NCBI RefSeq assembly: GCF_900112235.1
Contig: NZ_FOLH01000003.1
Coordinates: forward strand, 62,001 to 126,000
Direction: 5' to 3'
DNA from: Marinospirillum celere
Lineage (GTDB): Bacteria; Pseudomonadota; Gammaproteobacteria; Pseudomonadales; Halomonadaceae
DNA length: 64,000 nucleotides
Below the pieces are notes generated by a model. It was not told the origin of the DNA. It did not search any database and saw nothing but the letters and a program-made list of their open reading frames with translations. This document shows positions 7,912 to 16,744 of this stretch, one piece after another. Numbering within the stretch: position 1 is the first letter of the stretch; each line of letters starts with the position of its first letter. A program made the translations under genes and the position numbers.

Positions 7912-9981
7912 GTGATTTCATATCTAACCCATTTAGGAAAAACACTTGCCCCTCTACCGCCTCTTCCCGCGCCTGCCCAAGGCCAGCTTTCTCTCAATAC
8001 CCCTGTAGGCTCCTGTGTTGACCACTTCAAGCATGTTTGGCTAGCCGATACCGCACATAACCGCCTACTGATTTTTGACCGCGAGCTGGAACAGCTGCTA
8101 GCCAGTTATGGCGAGCTGGGAAACCGGCCCGGTGAATTCAACATGCCCTTTCGGTTGCTGGCCCACCCTGAAAAGCCCTGGATTTATGTCACTGACATGG
8201 CCAACAAGCGTATTCAACTTCTTGAATACACCAACAATCTTCAAATCCGGCTGATCAAAACCTTTGGTGATGACTTCCCACTTCCGCTTACCGGACCTAA
8301 TGGAATTGTTTACCACCAAGGCAAGCTGTGTATTGCTGATGAGTTTTATGAGGGTACTGATGGTGAAAGCCGCCTGGTTATTTGTACTGATGAAGGCCAG
8401 CATCTAAATGACATCCACCAAATTCACTACCCACAAGCCGATAAAGACCCTGTTCAGTTACTTTGGCCACAAGGCTTAACCCTGGATGATCAAGGCAACA
8501 TCTATATTGCCAATACCGGCTTTAACACCCTGGTGCGCTGTGATTGGCAAGGCCAAGCGGTCCCCTTTCCTGAAAACAACAAGACCTATATTGAAGGTCT
8601 GGAGTTAACCCGGGATGTCGCTTGCATTCAATCCCGCCTGCTCATTCCCGGCGGCGAAGCCAATGCCATAGCCATCTATGACCTTCAGGGTAAAAAGCAA
8701 GGACGCCTACGCGGTTTCTTTGCTCCTATCCAAATCACCGAAGCACCAGACCCTGACTGCCTGTTGATTACCGAACCGCTGCTGGCCAGCTTCCAGCTTC
8801 ATCAAATCGACCTGCATAGCCTGGAGGGAGATGCCAGCCGCTTTACACGTGTCCTAACCAGCGTGGGCGATGACCGTGACCAACCCGGTCAATTCCACTT
8901 TGTAGCCTCAGCGGCAGGCGGTCTGGATTACCAAACCACTTCTGAAACTAGCCACTACCAGCCACCTTTCAAAACCTGGTTGGATAAAAAACAGGAAAAC
9001 TTTGAAAGCCTGACCAGTGGCTGGCCAACACCTGCTTTACGTTCCTGGCTTTATCTGACTTTAAACTGGCAAAACGAATGGATTAGCCGCTGGCAAGATA
9101 GCTGGTGGCGCTTACTGCTGGGCCAAGGCATTGAGAACCCCAAGGATCGACTCTGGATCGTGGACTCTGGCAATTATCAGCTGCAAACGACTAATCAGCC
9201 CATCCCAGACAGTATTCGACCCACCAGCCGTCCTCTTTTACCCGGCTCCCTGGGCATCGTCTCGCTCAAAACCAAACGCCGCTTGGCTGGGCAGCTGGCT
9301 CCTGAAGTTCCCCTATTAGTTGTATGTAACTATCTGACCAGCTTGGTTACTATCTATCAATATCATCCGGTTTTTGACGATTTGGTCCCCTATCGGGTGT
9401 TTGGGTCCAAGGGTTCTCTGCCTTGGCAATTGGATAGACCCCAAGGCTTAGCCATAGATCCAACCAATCAGGATATACTGATAGCCGACTCTGGCAATAA
9501 CCGAATTGCCCGCTGGCGTTTAACTCTGAGTGGCATTGCTGGTCTGGTGGAAGTGTTTGGTCAACCCGGTGATGGTGATGGCGAGTTTCATACCCCTTCA
9601 GACCTGTGCGTGGACCCTGAAGGCCAGTGTTATGTAACTGACCAATTCAACCATCGTATTCAAGTGTTTGATCACCAGGGCAAATGGATTCGAAGCTTTG
9701 GCGAAGCGGGCTATGCAACAGAGGGAGACCGCTTCTTACTGCCTACCAGTATTGCCTATGAACAAAGACACTTGATTATCTCTGACCTAGTCAATCGCGC
9801 TATCAAGATCTTCACCTGCGCTGGTGAGTTTGTTGATAGCTTCAGCGGCTTTGGAGCTGACCCAAACAAAGGGCAACTTTGGATGCCTTATTTGATTCAA
9901 GTCAAGAACAACAAGGTATATTTGCCTGATTGTGCACTCAACCGTATCAACATTTACCAATTGAACTTTGGATCTTCCTGA
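7912..9981 (+). CDS. NHL-repeat beta-propeller protein, two-lobed
   Basis: A 689-residue protein with no signal peptide or membrane segment, so probably cytoplasmic. NHL-type blades occur in both halves: N-terminal VWLADTAHNRLLIFD, IYVTDMANKRIQLLEY and IYIANTGFNTLVRC; C-terminal ILIADSGNNRIARW, CYVTDQFNHRIQVFD and VYLPDCALNRINIY. Between them (about residues 345-400) is a tryptophan-rich segment with no recognised motif. The start is GTG, well placed behind AGGAGAG. A small gene follows two bases after the stop, so the pair is translationally linked. The function is not known; such propellers usually bind proteins or RNA. Confidence 0.8.
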   Translation: MISYLTHLGKTLAPLPPLPAPAQGQLSLNTPVGSCVDHFKHVWLADTAHNRLLIFDRELEQLLASYGELGNRPGEFNMPFRLLAHPEKPWIYVTDMANKRIQLLEYTNNLQIRLIKTFGDDFPLPLTGPNGIVYHQGKLCIADEFYEGTDGESRLVICTDEGQHLNDIHQIHYPQADKDPVQLLWPQGLTLDDQGNIYIANTGFNTLVRCDWQGQAVPFPENNKTYIEGLELTRDVACIQSRLLIPGGEANAIAIYDLQGKKQGRLRGFFAPIQITEAPDPDCLLITEPLLASFQLHQIDLHSLEGDASRFTRVLTSVGDDRDQPGQFHFVASAAGGLDYQTTSETSHYQPPFKTWLDKKQENFESLTSGWPTPALRSWLYLTLNWQNEWISRWQDSWWRLLLGQGIENPKDRLWIVDSGNYQLQTTNQPIPDSIRPTSRPLLPGSLGIVSLKTKRRLAGQLAPEVPLLVVCNYLTSLVTIYQYHPVFDDLVPYRVFGSKGSLPWQLDRPQGLAIDPTNQDILIADSGNNRIARWRLTLSGIAGLVEVFGQPGDGDGEFHTPSDLCVDPEGQCYVTDQFNHRIQVFDHQGKWIRSFGEAGYATEGDRFLLPTSIAYEQRHLIISDLVNRAIKIFTCAGEFVDSFSGFGADPNKGQLWMPYLIQVKNNKVYLPDCALNRINIYQLNFGSS

Positions 9982-9983
9982 CC

Positions 9984-10241
9984 ATGAACACTTTCAAAAA
10001 AGCTGCTCAAAAGCGATTAAAACAACAGGGCGGCTCACTGAAGAAACAGAGCACAAGCACTGCAACCCCTGAAGCGGTTTCAGAAGATGCACTGATTCAA
10101 CTCAGCCAGATGATAGAGGAACTGGAACAACAGAGCCTGACACCCGAATACAGAACACGGCTGTTGCAAAAACTGGAAGCCCTACAAGCTTATCAGCGTC
10201 AGGTCTTTCACGGGCAGCTGCCACCCGGACCCTATAATTAA
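9984..10241 (+). CDS. Small hypothetical protein linked to the NHL gene
   Basis: An 85-residue soluble protein I do not recognise. The N-terminus is strongly basic (KKAAQKRLKQQGGSLKKQ), the middle is low-complexity (STSTATPEAV), and the C-terminal half is a predicted charged helix rich in E, Q and L (LIQLSQMIEELEQQ), likely a short coiled coil, ending in PPGPYN. The gene starts two bases after the stop of the NHL-repeat protein, suggesting co-translation and a physical partnership. The ATG is the only reasonable start. Confidence 0.65.
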   Translation: MNTFKKAAQKRLKQQGGSLKKQSTSTATPEAVSEDALIQLSQMIEELEQQSLTPEYRTRLLQKLEALQAYQRQVFHGQLPPGPYN

Positions 10242-10279
10242 AAAAATTAAATGATAACTTCAAAACTTAAGGTACTAGC

Positions 10280-11914
10280 ATGAAGGGCAACATGAATAAC
10301 ATCTCCATTGCTGCAAGGGCATGGATCATTTTGGGGCTATTTGCTTTAGGACTTCTGGCTAACACGCTTCTGGATGCGTGGAAAGCCCGCGACCACCTTC
10401 GCAGCAGTTATGGGCAGGGTGTCGTGTTTATGGTTGAAAGTGCAGTCAACCTGATCGACCACTACTACCAACTCAGTGAACAGGGTGAACTCACTGAGGC
10501 CGAAGCCAAAGAGCGCGCTTTGGCAGCCGTATCTGCCCTGCGCTTTGACAATGGCAACTATATCTTCGTCGGCGACAAAGAAGGTATCTCCATAGCCAAT
10601 GCGGTTACTGCCCTACTCGGCAAAGATATTACCGGCCTACAAGACCCCACCGGCCACTATTTCGTACAAAGCCTTTATGATGCAGCCAAAGATGGCGGTG
10701 GTTTTGTGGACTACCAATGGCCCAACGCTGATGATGACAGCCAGCTTGACCCCAAAACCAGCTACGCTGACTTGTTTGCACCCTGGGAGTGGACTCTGGG
10801 AACAGGCCTGAATATGGAAGCCTTGCAGGAAGATATTGCTGCTTCCGAACTCCAGTCCATGATCACCGCCTTAATCATTTTGCTGATCCTCTCGATACTG
10901 GTGGCCTTCTTTATCCGCAGCATCACTCAGCCCCTAAATCAAACCGTTGCCGCCATGAAAAGCCTTTCTCGTGGCGAAGGCGACCTGACCCAGCGCATGA
11001 AAGAAGAAGGCAGCCGTGAGCTGATTGCTCTGGCCCGCCACTTTAATACCTTCATAGGCTCCATCCAGGAAATCATGCAAAGTGTCGCAGACACTGCCCA
11101 CCAGCTAGCAACAGCTTCTCGCCAACAACGTGCATCTGTCGAGTCCATGGATCAAAGTCTTTCCACCCAAAAGGCTTCTGCAGAAGAATTAGCCAGTGCC
11201 ATGATGCAGATTCTGGCCAGTGTTGAAGAGGTCACTAGCCGCACGCTACAAGCCAGTGAATCCACTGCCCAGGCAGGTGACGAATCCGAAACCAGTCAGC
11301 AAATCATCAACCGTAACATTGATGAAGCCCGCCAATTGGCTCAAAGTATGAATCAGGCCGGAAAAGTCATTAACAAGCTGGCTGATGACAGCCGCAATGT
11401 TGATACCGTACTGGAAGTGATTCGCGGCATAGCCGAACAAACCAACCTCTTAGCCCTGAACGCCGCCATAGAAGCAGCACGTGCCGGTGAAGCAGGCCGT
11501 GGCTTTGCAGTGGTTGCTGATGAAGTACGTACCCTCTCGCAACGCACCCAGGACTCCACCAGCCAGATTCAATCCATTGTAGAACAACTGCAGGAAGTTG
11601 CTGGCCAGGCTGTGAACCTCATGCAAACCGGCGTTAACAAGGCAGAAGCTGCTGCCGACACCTCCACCTCAGCCGGTCATGCCCTGGAAAACATCCTACG
11701 TGAAATTCAGTCGATTCAGGCCATGAATGAGCAGATAGCTTCTGCTTCAGAAGAGCAAAGCAGTGCTGTAGAAAGCATCAACCAACAGGTTGTTCAGCTT
11801 AGTGACCTATCCACAAACGTAGCTACTGAATCCAGTCAAATGGCATCATCCAGCCAGGAACTGACACAGATATCACAAAACCTTCTGGATAAAGTGGGTC
11901 GTTTTAAAGTTTAA
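10280..11914 (+). CDS. Methyl-accepting chemotaxis protein with Cache sensor
   Basis: A 544-residue transmembrane chemoreceptor. Helix 1 (about 10-28) leads into a periplasmic single-Cache domain, recognised by [14 protein letters not shown] and [14 protein letters not shown]. Helix 2 (about 193-213) is followed by HAMP (about 214-265) and a long helical signalling domain with the conserved tip [19 protein letters not shown], which contacts CheA and CheW. There is no C-terminal CheR-binding pentapeptide; the protein ends KVGRFKV. The frame has two possible ATGs four codons apart; AAGG is better spaced for the first. Related Cache receptors often sense small organic acids, but the ligand here is unknown. 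Confidence 0.93.
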   Translation: MKGNMNNISIAARAWIILGLFALGLLANTLLDAWKARDHLRSSYGQGVVFMVESAVNLIDHYYQLSEQGELTEAEAKERALAAVSALRFDNGNYIFVGDKEGISIANAVTALLGKDITGLQDPTGHYFVQSLYDAAKDGGGFVDYQWPNADDDSQLDPKTSYADLFAPWEWTLGTGLNMEALQEDIAASELQSMITALIILLILSILVAFFIRSITQPLNQTVAAMKSLSRGEGDLTQRMKEEGSRELIALARHFNTFIGSIQEIMQSVADTAHQLATASRQQRASVESMDQSLSTQKASAEELASAMMQILASVEEVTSRTLQASESTAQAGDESETSQQIINRNIDEARQLAQSMNQAGKVINKLADDSRNVDTVLEVIRGIAEQTNLLALNAAIEAARAGEAGRGFAVVADEVRTLSQRTQDSTSQIQSIVEQLQEVAGQAVNLMQTGVNKAEAAADTSTSAGHALENILREIQSIQAMNEQIASASEEQSSAVESINQQVVQLSDLSTNVATESSQMASSSQELTQISQNLLDKVGRFKV

Positions 11915-11963
11915 TTTATCTCAGGCCAACTACATAGAGTTTATAATGACAGGAAACAACAAC

Positions 11964-12647
11964 ATGCTGGTGAGCTATCAACTAGAGGAAGGCATTGCCA
12001 CCCTGACCATCACAAACGGCAAGGTGAATGCCCTCAGCCATGAGGTTTTCGCTGAACTGAACGCGGCCCTAGATCAAGCTGAAAAAGATAAGGCCATTGT
12101 CATTCTTGCCGGACAAGCGGGTATTTTTTCCGGTGGTTTTGATCTCAAGGAAATGCAAAAAAGTCCCCAGGCTGCCATTGACCTCGTTGCCGTTGGTTCT
12201 CGACTGACACGACGTTTGGCCGCCTTCCCCTATCCAGTTATTGCTGCCTGCGAAGGCCACGCTATAGCTAAGGGTGCCTTTATATTGCTGTCCTCAGATT
12301 ACCGTATTGGTGCCACCGGTGCTTTTCGGATTGGCTTAAATGAAGTGGCTATCGGTATGACCATGCACCATGCAGGCATCGAAATGGCTCGTCATCGCCT
12401 CGCCACGCCCTACTTCAACCGTTGCGTTATGAACGCTGAGCTTTTTTCACCTGAAGAAGCCTGCCAAGCCGGCTTTCTGGATGAAGTGCAAGCACCAGAC
12501 TCCGTGATGTCACGAGCAAAAGAAGTAGCTAAAAACATGCAGCAACTCAACCTTAAAGCCTTTGCTAACACCAAAGTCAAAGCAAGGGCCAGCTACCTTG
12601 CGCAACTAGATGCTGGCATTGAAAAAGACCTGCAGCACTTAATGTAA
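11964..12647 (+). CDS. Enoyl-CoA hydratase/isomerase (crotonase) family protein
   Basis: A 227-residue crotonase-fold protein, slightly shorter than the usual 255-265. The oxyanion-hole region is visible as AGQAGIFSGGFDLKEM near residues 50-65, and the second hydrogen-bond donor region reads ACEGHAIAKGAFILLSSDYRIGA. In true hydratases two glutamates do the chemistry. The segment after the second motif reads GAFRIGLNEVAIGMTM, which keeps one acidic residue, so the exact reaction is uncertain. AGGA with good spacing supports the second ATG rather than one six codons upstream. It stands alone rather than in a fatty-acid operon. Confidence 0.85.
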   Translation: MLVSYQLEEGIATLTITNGKVNALSHEVFAELNAALDQAEKDKAIVILAGQAGIFSGGFDLKEMQKSPQAAIDLVAVGSRLTRRLAAFPYPVIAACEGHAIAKGAFILLSSDYRIGATGAFRIGLNEVAIGMTMHHAGIEMARHRLATPYFNRCVMNAELFSPEEACQAGFLDEVQAPDSVMSRAKEVAKNMQQLNLKAFANTKVKARASYLAQLDAGIEKDLQHLM

Positions 12648-12653
12648 CCAGCT

Positions 12654-12747
12654 AAGCGAGTTCAAAGAATCCAAGGTTACCTCTAGCCTAAAATCAAAAA
12701 TCCTGTTTTACTCGCAGGACAAACTACTAAAATCACTGGACTCGCTT
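12654..12747 (+). promoter_or_regulatory. Leader with mutually exclusive pairings before the Cys-rich ORF
   Basis: AAGCGAGT (12654-12661) can pair with ACTCGCTT (12740-12747), which abuts the ATG of the small ORF. Part of it can pair instead with ACTCGC (12710-12715), which itself overlaps a CCTG/CAGG hairpin (12702-12718). The competing pairings resemble an attenuator or start-codon occlusion device ahead of a methionine-pathway gene. It matches no riboswitch I know, and 8-bp arms can arise by chance. Confidence 0.3.
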
Positions 12748-12894
12748 ATGCCATCAACGACCCCAACAACTGCTGCGACGCCACCCAACCGCTTGCCGTG
12801 CCGTGGTTGTCTGCCAACCTGCAGTAGCTATGCAACCTGTAACGGTATGCCTTGGCGCCATAATGATGCAAACAAACAAATAGATAAGGTTTAA
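12748..12894 (+). CDS. Putative 48-residue cysteine-rich protein
   Basis: A short ATG-to-TAA frame whose stop lies five bases before the GTG of the homocysteine S-methyltransferase gene, so the two would be co-transcribed and coupled. The N-terminus is a Thr/Pro/Ala stretch (MPSTTPTTAATPPNR). The core has four cysteines at residues 18, 21, 25 and 31 in the spacing CxxC-x3-C-x5-C, followed by NGMPWR. Such a pattern suits a small zinc or iron-sulfur site. A GGA seven bases before the ATG is a weak ribosome site. I do not recognise the family. Coding status rests on the motif and gene spacing. Confidence 0.5.
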   Translation: MPSTTPTTAATPPNRLPCRGCLPTCSSYATCNGMPWRHNDANKQIDKV

Positions 12895-12899
12895 CGTCT

Positions 12900-13805
12900 G
12901 TGTCACAACCAACCCGCAAGCCTCTGCTTTTAGATGGCGGCATGGGCCAAGAGCTAAGAAAACGAAGCAGCCGCCCAGCCACCCCGCTTTGGTCAGCTCA
13001 AGTTCTACTGGATGAGCCGCATCTCGTTGTTGAAGCGCATTGTGATTTCATCGCAGCCGGGGCAGAAGTAATCAAGCTCAATAACTACAGCGTTACCCCA
13101 CTTCGCTTAGCACGAGATGGTAACCCTGAGCTTTTTGAACACCTCCATAGCCTTGCCTTGGCGGCAGCCCATCAGGCCCGCGAACAGATGGGCAAAGAGG
13201 TTAAAATTGCTGGCTGTCTGCCACCGCTAGTGGCTAGCTATCATTCTGACAGCGTGCCTGATGATGCGACCTGCGCTGCTGACTACCAGCGACTGGTGGA
13301 ACAGCAAAGTGCTGGCGTTGATCTGTTTATTATTGAAACCATGTCCTTAATTCGTGAAGCCAAAGCAGCCACCCGGGCAGCGGTTGCGAGCAAGCTTCCT
13401 GTTTGGGTTGCCTTTACCGTTGATGACACGGATGGAACCCGCCTTCGTTCTGGCGAAAAACTGCTTGCCGCAGCAAAGGAAGTGCTTGAGTTAGGTGCTG
13501 AGTGTCTACTGGTTAACTGCTCATCTCCGGAAGGAGTCACTAGGGCTATGCGAGAGCTTAGCCAACTGGAAGTGCCCTTCGGTGGCTATGCCAACGGCTT
13601 TACTTCCGTTGCACCCTTAAAGCCAGGTGGCACAGTCGATCAACTAGCAGCACGCACCGACCTCAACCCGAAAGCCTATGCCGACTACGCTAAGCAATGG
13701 ATCGAACAGGGAGCCAGTATCATCGGGGGCTGCTGTGAAGTTGGCCCTTTGCATATCGCTGAATTAAAGCAACAGCTAGTGAATCAAGGTAAAGCGACTA
13801 ATTGA
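12900..13805 (+). CDS. Homocysteine S-methyltransferase family protein
   Basis: A 301-residue TIM-barrel methyltransferase of the MmuM/Pcmt family, which moves a methyl group from S-methylmethionine, betaine or a similar donor to homocysteine to make methionine. The start of the barrel reads LLLDGGMGQEL. The zinc-binding cysteines are present: one in LLVNCSSPEG and the pair in IIGGCCEVGP, the latter about 25 residues from the end. Translation begins at GTG behind AAGG. It follows the small cysteine-rich ORF by five bases and converges on a Nudix gene. The methyl donor cannot be read from sequence. Confidence 0.9.
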   Translation: MSQPTRKPLLLDGGMGQELRKRSSRPATPLWSAQVLLDEPHLVVEAHCDFIAAGAEVIKLNNYSVTPLRLARDGNPELFEHLHSLALAAAHQAREQMGKEVKIAGCLPPLVASYHSDSVPDDATCAADYQRLVEQQSAGVDLFIIETMSLIREAKAATRAAVASKLPVWVAFTVDDTDGTRLRSGEKLLAAAKEVLELGAECLLVNCSSPEGVTRAMRELSQLEVPFGGYANGFTSVAPLKPGGTVDQLAARTDLNPKAYADYAKQWIEQGASIIGGCCEVGPLHIAELKQQLVNQGKATN

Positions 13806-13818
13806 GAACTTAGTTCTC
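13804..13818. terminator. Hairpin in the convergent hmt/Nudix junction
   Basis: GAGAAC-TTA-GTTCTC, followed by GTTTT, spans the stop codon of the homocysteine methyltransferase gene and the last codons of the Nudix gene. With only four bases between the two stops, a shared compact terminator is likely. The stem is short (6 bp). Confidence 0.45.
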
Positions 13819-14349
13819 GTTTTGCTCTACGGGAATCAACTCTTTGGAGATTCTTTCCAGCATAAAGGTTTCGCGCTGAATCGACTGCCCCATGGTTTTT
13901 TCCTTACGCGCCATAACCTGGCGATTATGCTTTACGGCATCAGAAATTGGAACCCAGAGTGGCCTCATGCCATTGGCAACTTCATAGCCTTCCATGCGGG
14001 TAGCAGCTAACTTGGGCGCAACGTCACAGGTAAAAAAATGCGAGGTCATGTGCATCAGGTCAAATTCAGGCTTGTAGTGCGGGCGATATTCTTCGATAAA
14101 GCCATAATGCTCCTTGATCTGAATATCCCGCGCGCCCGTCTCTTCCTCCAACTCACGTTTCAAAGCCAGGGTGATATCTTCATCCTGATCCACCCCACCA
14201 CCGGGCAGGCTGAAGTCGTTATAGCGCTCGGTGAACAGCAGCAGAATCTCATCCTCGCGCAGAACGATACCCCTGGCTGCATGACGTCTTAATGTACGCC
14301 CTTCGCGGCTGGTTAATTCTGGGTGGATAAGTTGCTTGAGCAGTTTCAT
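13810..14349 (-). CDS. Nudix hydrolase
   Basis: A 179-residue phosphohydrolase with a complete Nudix box, G-x5-E-x7-REUxEExGU, seen as GGVDQDEDITLALK followed by RELEEETGA at about residues 50-72. It would hydrolyse a nucleoside diphosphate linked to another moiety, using Mg2+ held by the REEE glutamates. An N-terminal helical stretch and a C-terminal region (QVMARKEKTMGQSIQRETF) flank the fold. I start at the ATG; an in-frame TTG five codons upstream is possible. The preferred substrate is unknown. Confidence 0.9.
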   Translation of the reverse strand: MKLLKQLIHPELTSREGRTLRRHAARGIVLREDEILLLFTERYNDFSLPGGGVDQDEDITLALKRELEEETGARDIQIKEHYGFIEEYRPHYKPEFDLMHMTSHFFTCDVAPKLAATRMEGYEVANGMRPLWVPISDAVKHNRQVMARKEKTMGQSIQRETFMLERISKELIPVEQNEN

Positions 14350-14517
14350 GGCGGCATCCGGCAATCAGGTCAAAAAGAGCCGCAATTCTACCGGTGCCTC
14401 GCCTTCTTTGCACGGATTGATGAATCTGCACTTTACGAGCAGGAGCAACAGCGCCTTACAAATATTCCCGTGACGATCACAGCAAGATCAATTTACAGAA
14501 GATGAGAAAATTCAGCC

Positions 14518-15426
14518 TTAAACCGACAACCGGGGCACTTCAGCCACCAGAAAATCCACTGCAGCCCTTATTTTTGGCACCTGATAACGCACCTGCTGAT
14601 ACAGCAGATAAATGGCCAAACCGGGTTGCGTGGTGACCTGCAAGCCAGGAGAAACCACCACAGGCACCAACTCACCCGTTTCTAGATAAGGCTTCAAAAC
14701 CCAGGTGGGCAACATCAAAATACCTTCGCCTAAAAGCGCACGCTTCAGTAGCCAATGTCCGGCATTGGAGGTCGCCACACTGGGAGCCGATACATCCTGC
14801 CAACGGCCCTCTAACTCACAAATCCAGCGGGTCGGCCCTTGAGGCGTACGAAAATACAGCCCCTTGTGATTTTTCAATTCCAGTGGGTGGCCTGGACTGC
14901 CATATTCGGCTAAATAGGCAGGCGCAGCCACCGCAATAAAATCATTATCCATCAGCTTGATAGCAACCACCCGAGCATCAGGCGCATAGCCACCGCGAAT
15001 CGCAATATCCACGTCATCCCGATCCAGCACACTCAGCTCATCACTGAGCGTAATATCCAGCTGAACTTGGGGATAACGCTGATTAAAACGATCCATCAGG
15101 GGCAGCAGAATCTGTTCACCAAACCCTACAGTGGCACTCATTCGCAAGCGGCCCATGGGTTCGGTTTGATACAAGCGCACGGCTTCATCCGTTGCATCCA
15201 GCTGCGCCAGCACCTCAGTGACATCCCGATAATACCGCTGACCGATTTCAGTCAACTTCACCACGCGGGTTGATCGGGTCAAGAGCGTCGCTTCAAGAGA
15301 AGCTTCCAGGTCAGCTACCCGCCGTGACAAGGAAGAGGGAGGCACCCGAAAGTGTTTTGCTGCCTGTGAAAAGCTTTTCGTCTCAGCAACCTTCACAAAG
15401 TATTTGATGGCTCTTAACTGATCCAT
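14518..15426 (-). CDS. LysR-family regulator (CrgA-like subgroup)
   Basis: A roughly 302-residue regulator. The helix-turn-helix starts MDQLRAIKYFVKVAETKSFSQAA, the canonical opening of the CrgA/YhjC-type LysR subgroup, with PPSSLSRRVADLE as the recognition region; the effector domain follows. An in-frame ATG seven codons upstream is an alternative start. The gene diverges from a CurA-like reductase gene 124 bases away, and regulators of this subgroup commonly control an adjacent oxidoreductase. The inducer is unknown. Confidence 0.92.
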   Translation of the reverse strand: MDQLRAIKYFVKVAETKSFSQAAKHFRVPPSSLSRRVADLEASLEATLLTRSTRVVKLTEIGQRYYRDVTEVLAQLDATDEAVRLYQTEPMGRLRMSATVGFGEQILLPLMDRFNQRYPQVQLDITLSDELSVLDRDDVDIAIRGGYAPDARVVAIKLMDNDFIAVAAPAYLAEYGSPGHPLELKNHKGLYFRTPQGPTRWICELEGRWQDVSAPSVATSNAGHWLLKRALLGEGILMLPTWVLKPYLETGELVPVVVSPGLQVTTQPGLAIYLLYQQVRYQVPKIRAAVDFLVAEVPRLSV

Positions 15427-15571
15427 AACCTCAAAACCACTCGTCATTATTGTCTTAAAAGCAATAGATATTCGCTTAATCAGGGGTTTTTATCAATTTT
15501 TATATCGCAATAATAGACTTAGGGCACACCCACTTGCCTCCCTAACATCAACCTCAACAGGAGCCACCTTC

Positions 15572-16567
15572 ATGAAGCACTACACCGCCATCAATCTAAT
15601 CAAACGTCCAACCGATAGCCTTGGGCCTGAACTCTTTGAAGTCGTCGAAAAACCGGTTCCTGACCTGAGCGAAGGTGAATTTCTGGTTCGCCAAACCCAT
15701 ATGTCACTCGACCCCGCCATGCTGGGGTGGATGTCACCCGATACTGAAAGCTATATCCCCCGAGTCGAACTGGGTAGCGTTATGCGCTCTTCTGGGCTGG
15801 GTGAAGTCATCGAATCTAACCACCCTGAATACGCTGAGGGTGATCGGGTAATGGGTATGTTTGGCTGGCAGGAAATGGCCGTTTGCACCGGCGAAGGCAT
15901 CAATAAGGTGGACGCATCCCTTCCCCCAGAAATGCTGCTATCCATTTTTGCACTACCCGGTTTAACCGCCACCCAAGGGCTCTACTCCATAGGCAAACCC
16001 CAAGCGGGCGAAACGATCGTGGTATCCGGTGCAGCTGGCTCAGTTGGCTCCATCGTCGGGCAACTGGCCAAGGCAGACGGCCTGAATGTGATTGGCGTTG
16101 TGGGTAGCGATGCCAAAGCCGACTGGATCATTAACGAACTAGGCTTTGATGGCGCTGTGAATTACAAAACCGACGACCTAGGTGCCAAACTGAATGAACT
16201 GGCTCCCAAAGGCATTGATGTATATTTTGAAAATACCGGCGGCCCGATACAGCACCGAGTCTTTGAACGCATGAATGCCCATGGACGCATCGTCGTCTGC
16301 GGCATGATTGCCGACTACACCGCCAGCGAACCCAGCCCTGGCCCCAACTGGATGAACATCATTAGAAAACGCCTACACATTCAGGGTTTCACCATGCCAG
16401 ACCACCTGGACAAAACACCCGAACTTCTGGCAAAGCTCACCCCCTATGTACAACAGGGGAAAATCAAATACCGCTCCCACACTCTGAAAGGACTGGAATC
16501 CGCCATGACCGGACTCAACCTGTTTTTTACCGGTGAAAACCAAGGAAAACTGATTGTGGAGTTGTAG
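15572..16567 (+). CDS. NADP-dependent oxidoreductase, CurA/leukotriene B4 dehydrogenase type
   Basis: A 331-residue zinc-independent medium-chain reductase that reduces alpha,beta-unsaturated carbonyl compounds (as E. coli CurA does curcumin) with NADPH. The nucleotide-binding loop is VVSGAAGSVGSIVGQLAK (about residues 150-167), and the downstream VYFENTGGPIQ and RIVVCGMIADY motifs are typical of the group. Cysteine zinc ligands of classical alcohol dehydrogenases are absent. GGAG sits nine bases before the ATG. The divergent LysR gene is the likely regulator, perhaps responding to reactive carbonyls. A clear terminator follows. Confidence 0.9.
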   Translation: MKHYTAINLIKRPTDSLGPELFEVVEKPVPDLSEGEFLVRQTHMSLDPAMLGWMSPDTESYIPRVELGSVMRSSGLGEVIESNHPEYAEGDRVMGMFGWQEMAVCTGEGINKVDASLPPEMLLSIFALPGLTATQGLYSIGKPQAGETIVVSGAAGSVGSIVGQLAKADGLNVIGVVGSDAKADWIINELGFDGAVNYKTDDLGAKLNELAPKGIDVYFENTGGPIQHRVFERMNAHGRIVVCGMIADYTASEPSPGPNWMNIIRKRLHIQGFTMPDHLDKTPELLAKLTPYVQQGKIKYRSHTLKGLESAMTGLNLFFTGENQGKLIVEL

Positions 16568-16584
16568 TAATCAGTGAAAGACTA

Positions 16585-16608
16585 ACAGTGGCCTGACCAC
16601 TGTTTTTT
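16585..16608 (+). terminator. Rho-independent terminator after the CurA-like gene
   Basis: ACAGTGG-CCTGA-CCACTGT followed by six T residues: a 7-bp perfect stem with a five-base loop, 17 bases after the stop codon. Confidence 0.9.
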
Positions 16609-16615
16609 AAGAGTT

Positions 16616-16685
16616 AGGCACGCAGCAGGTTGATAGTCCATGCCTAAAAGACCACCACTTTGATTATCATCCTGCTGGCGTGCCT
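16616..16685. repeat. Long inverted repeat in a convergent junction
   Basis: AGGCACGCAGCAGG (16616-16629) pairs with CCTGCTGGCGTGCCT (16671-16685) with one bulged base, and the stem continues inward through TGATA/TATCA. The result is about 19 bp of stem around a loop of about 29 nt. It lies between the CurA-like and DUF962 genes, which converge. It shares no sequence with the twin-hairpin repeats elsewhere but occupies the same kind of site. It may terminate the minus-strand DUF962 transcript or be a remnant element. Confidence 0.6.
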
Positions 16686-16744
16686 CAATAGGCTGAGTTG
16701 CTTGGCTTACACCCGCAACAACAGATAAATGAGGATCAATGGGT

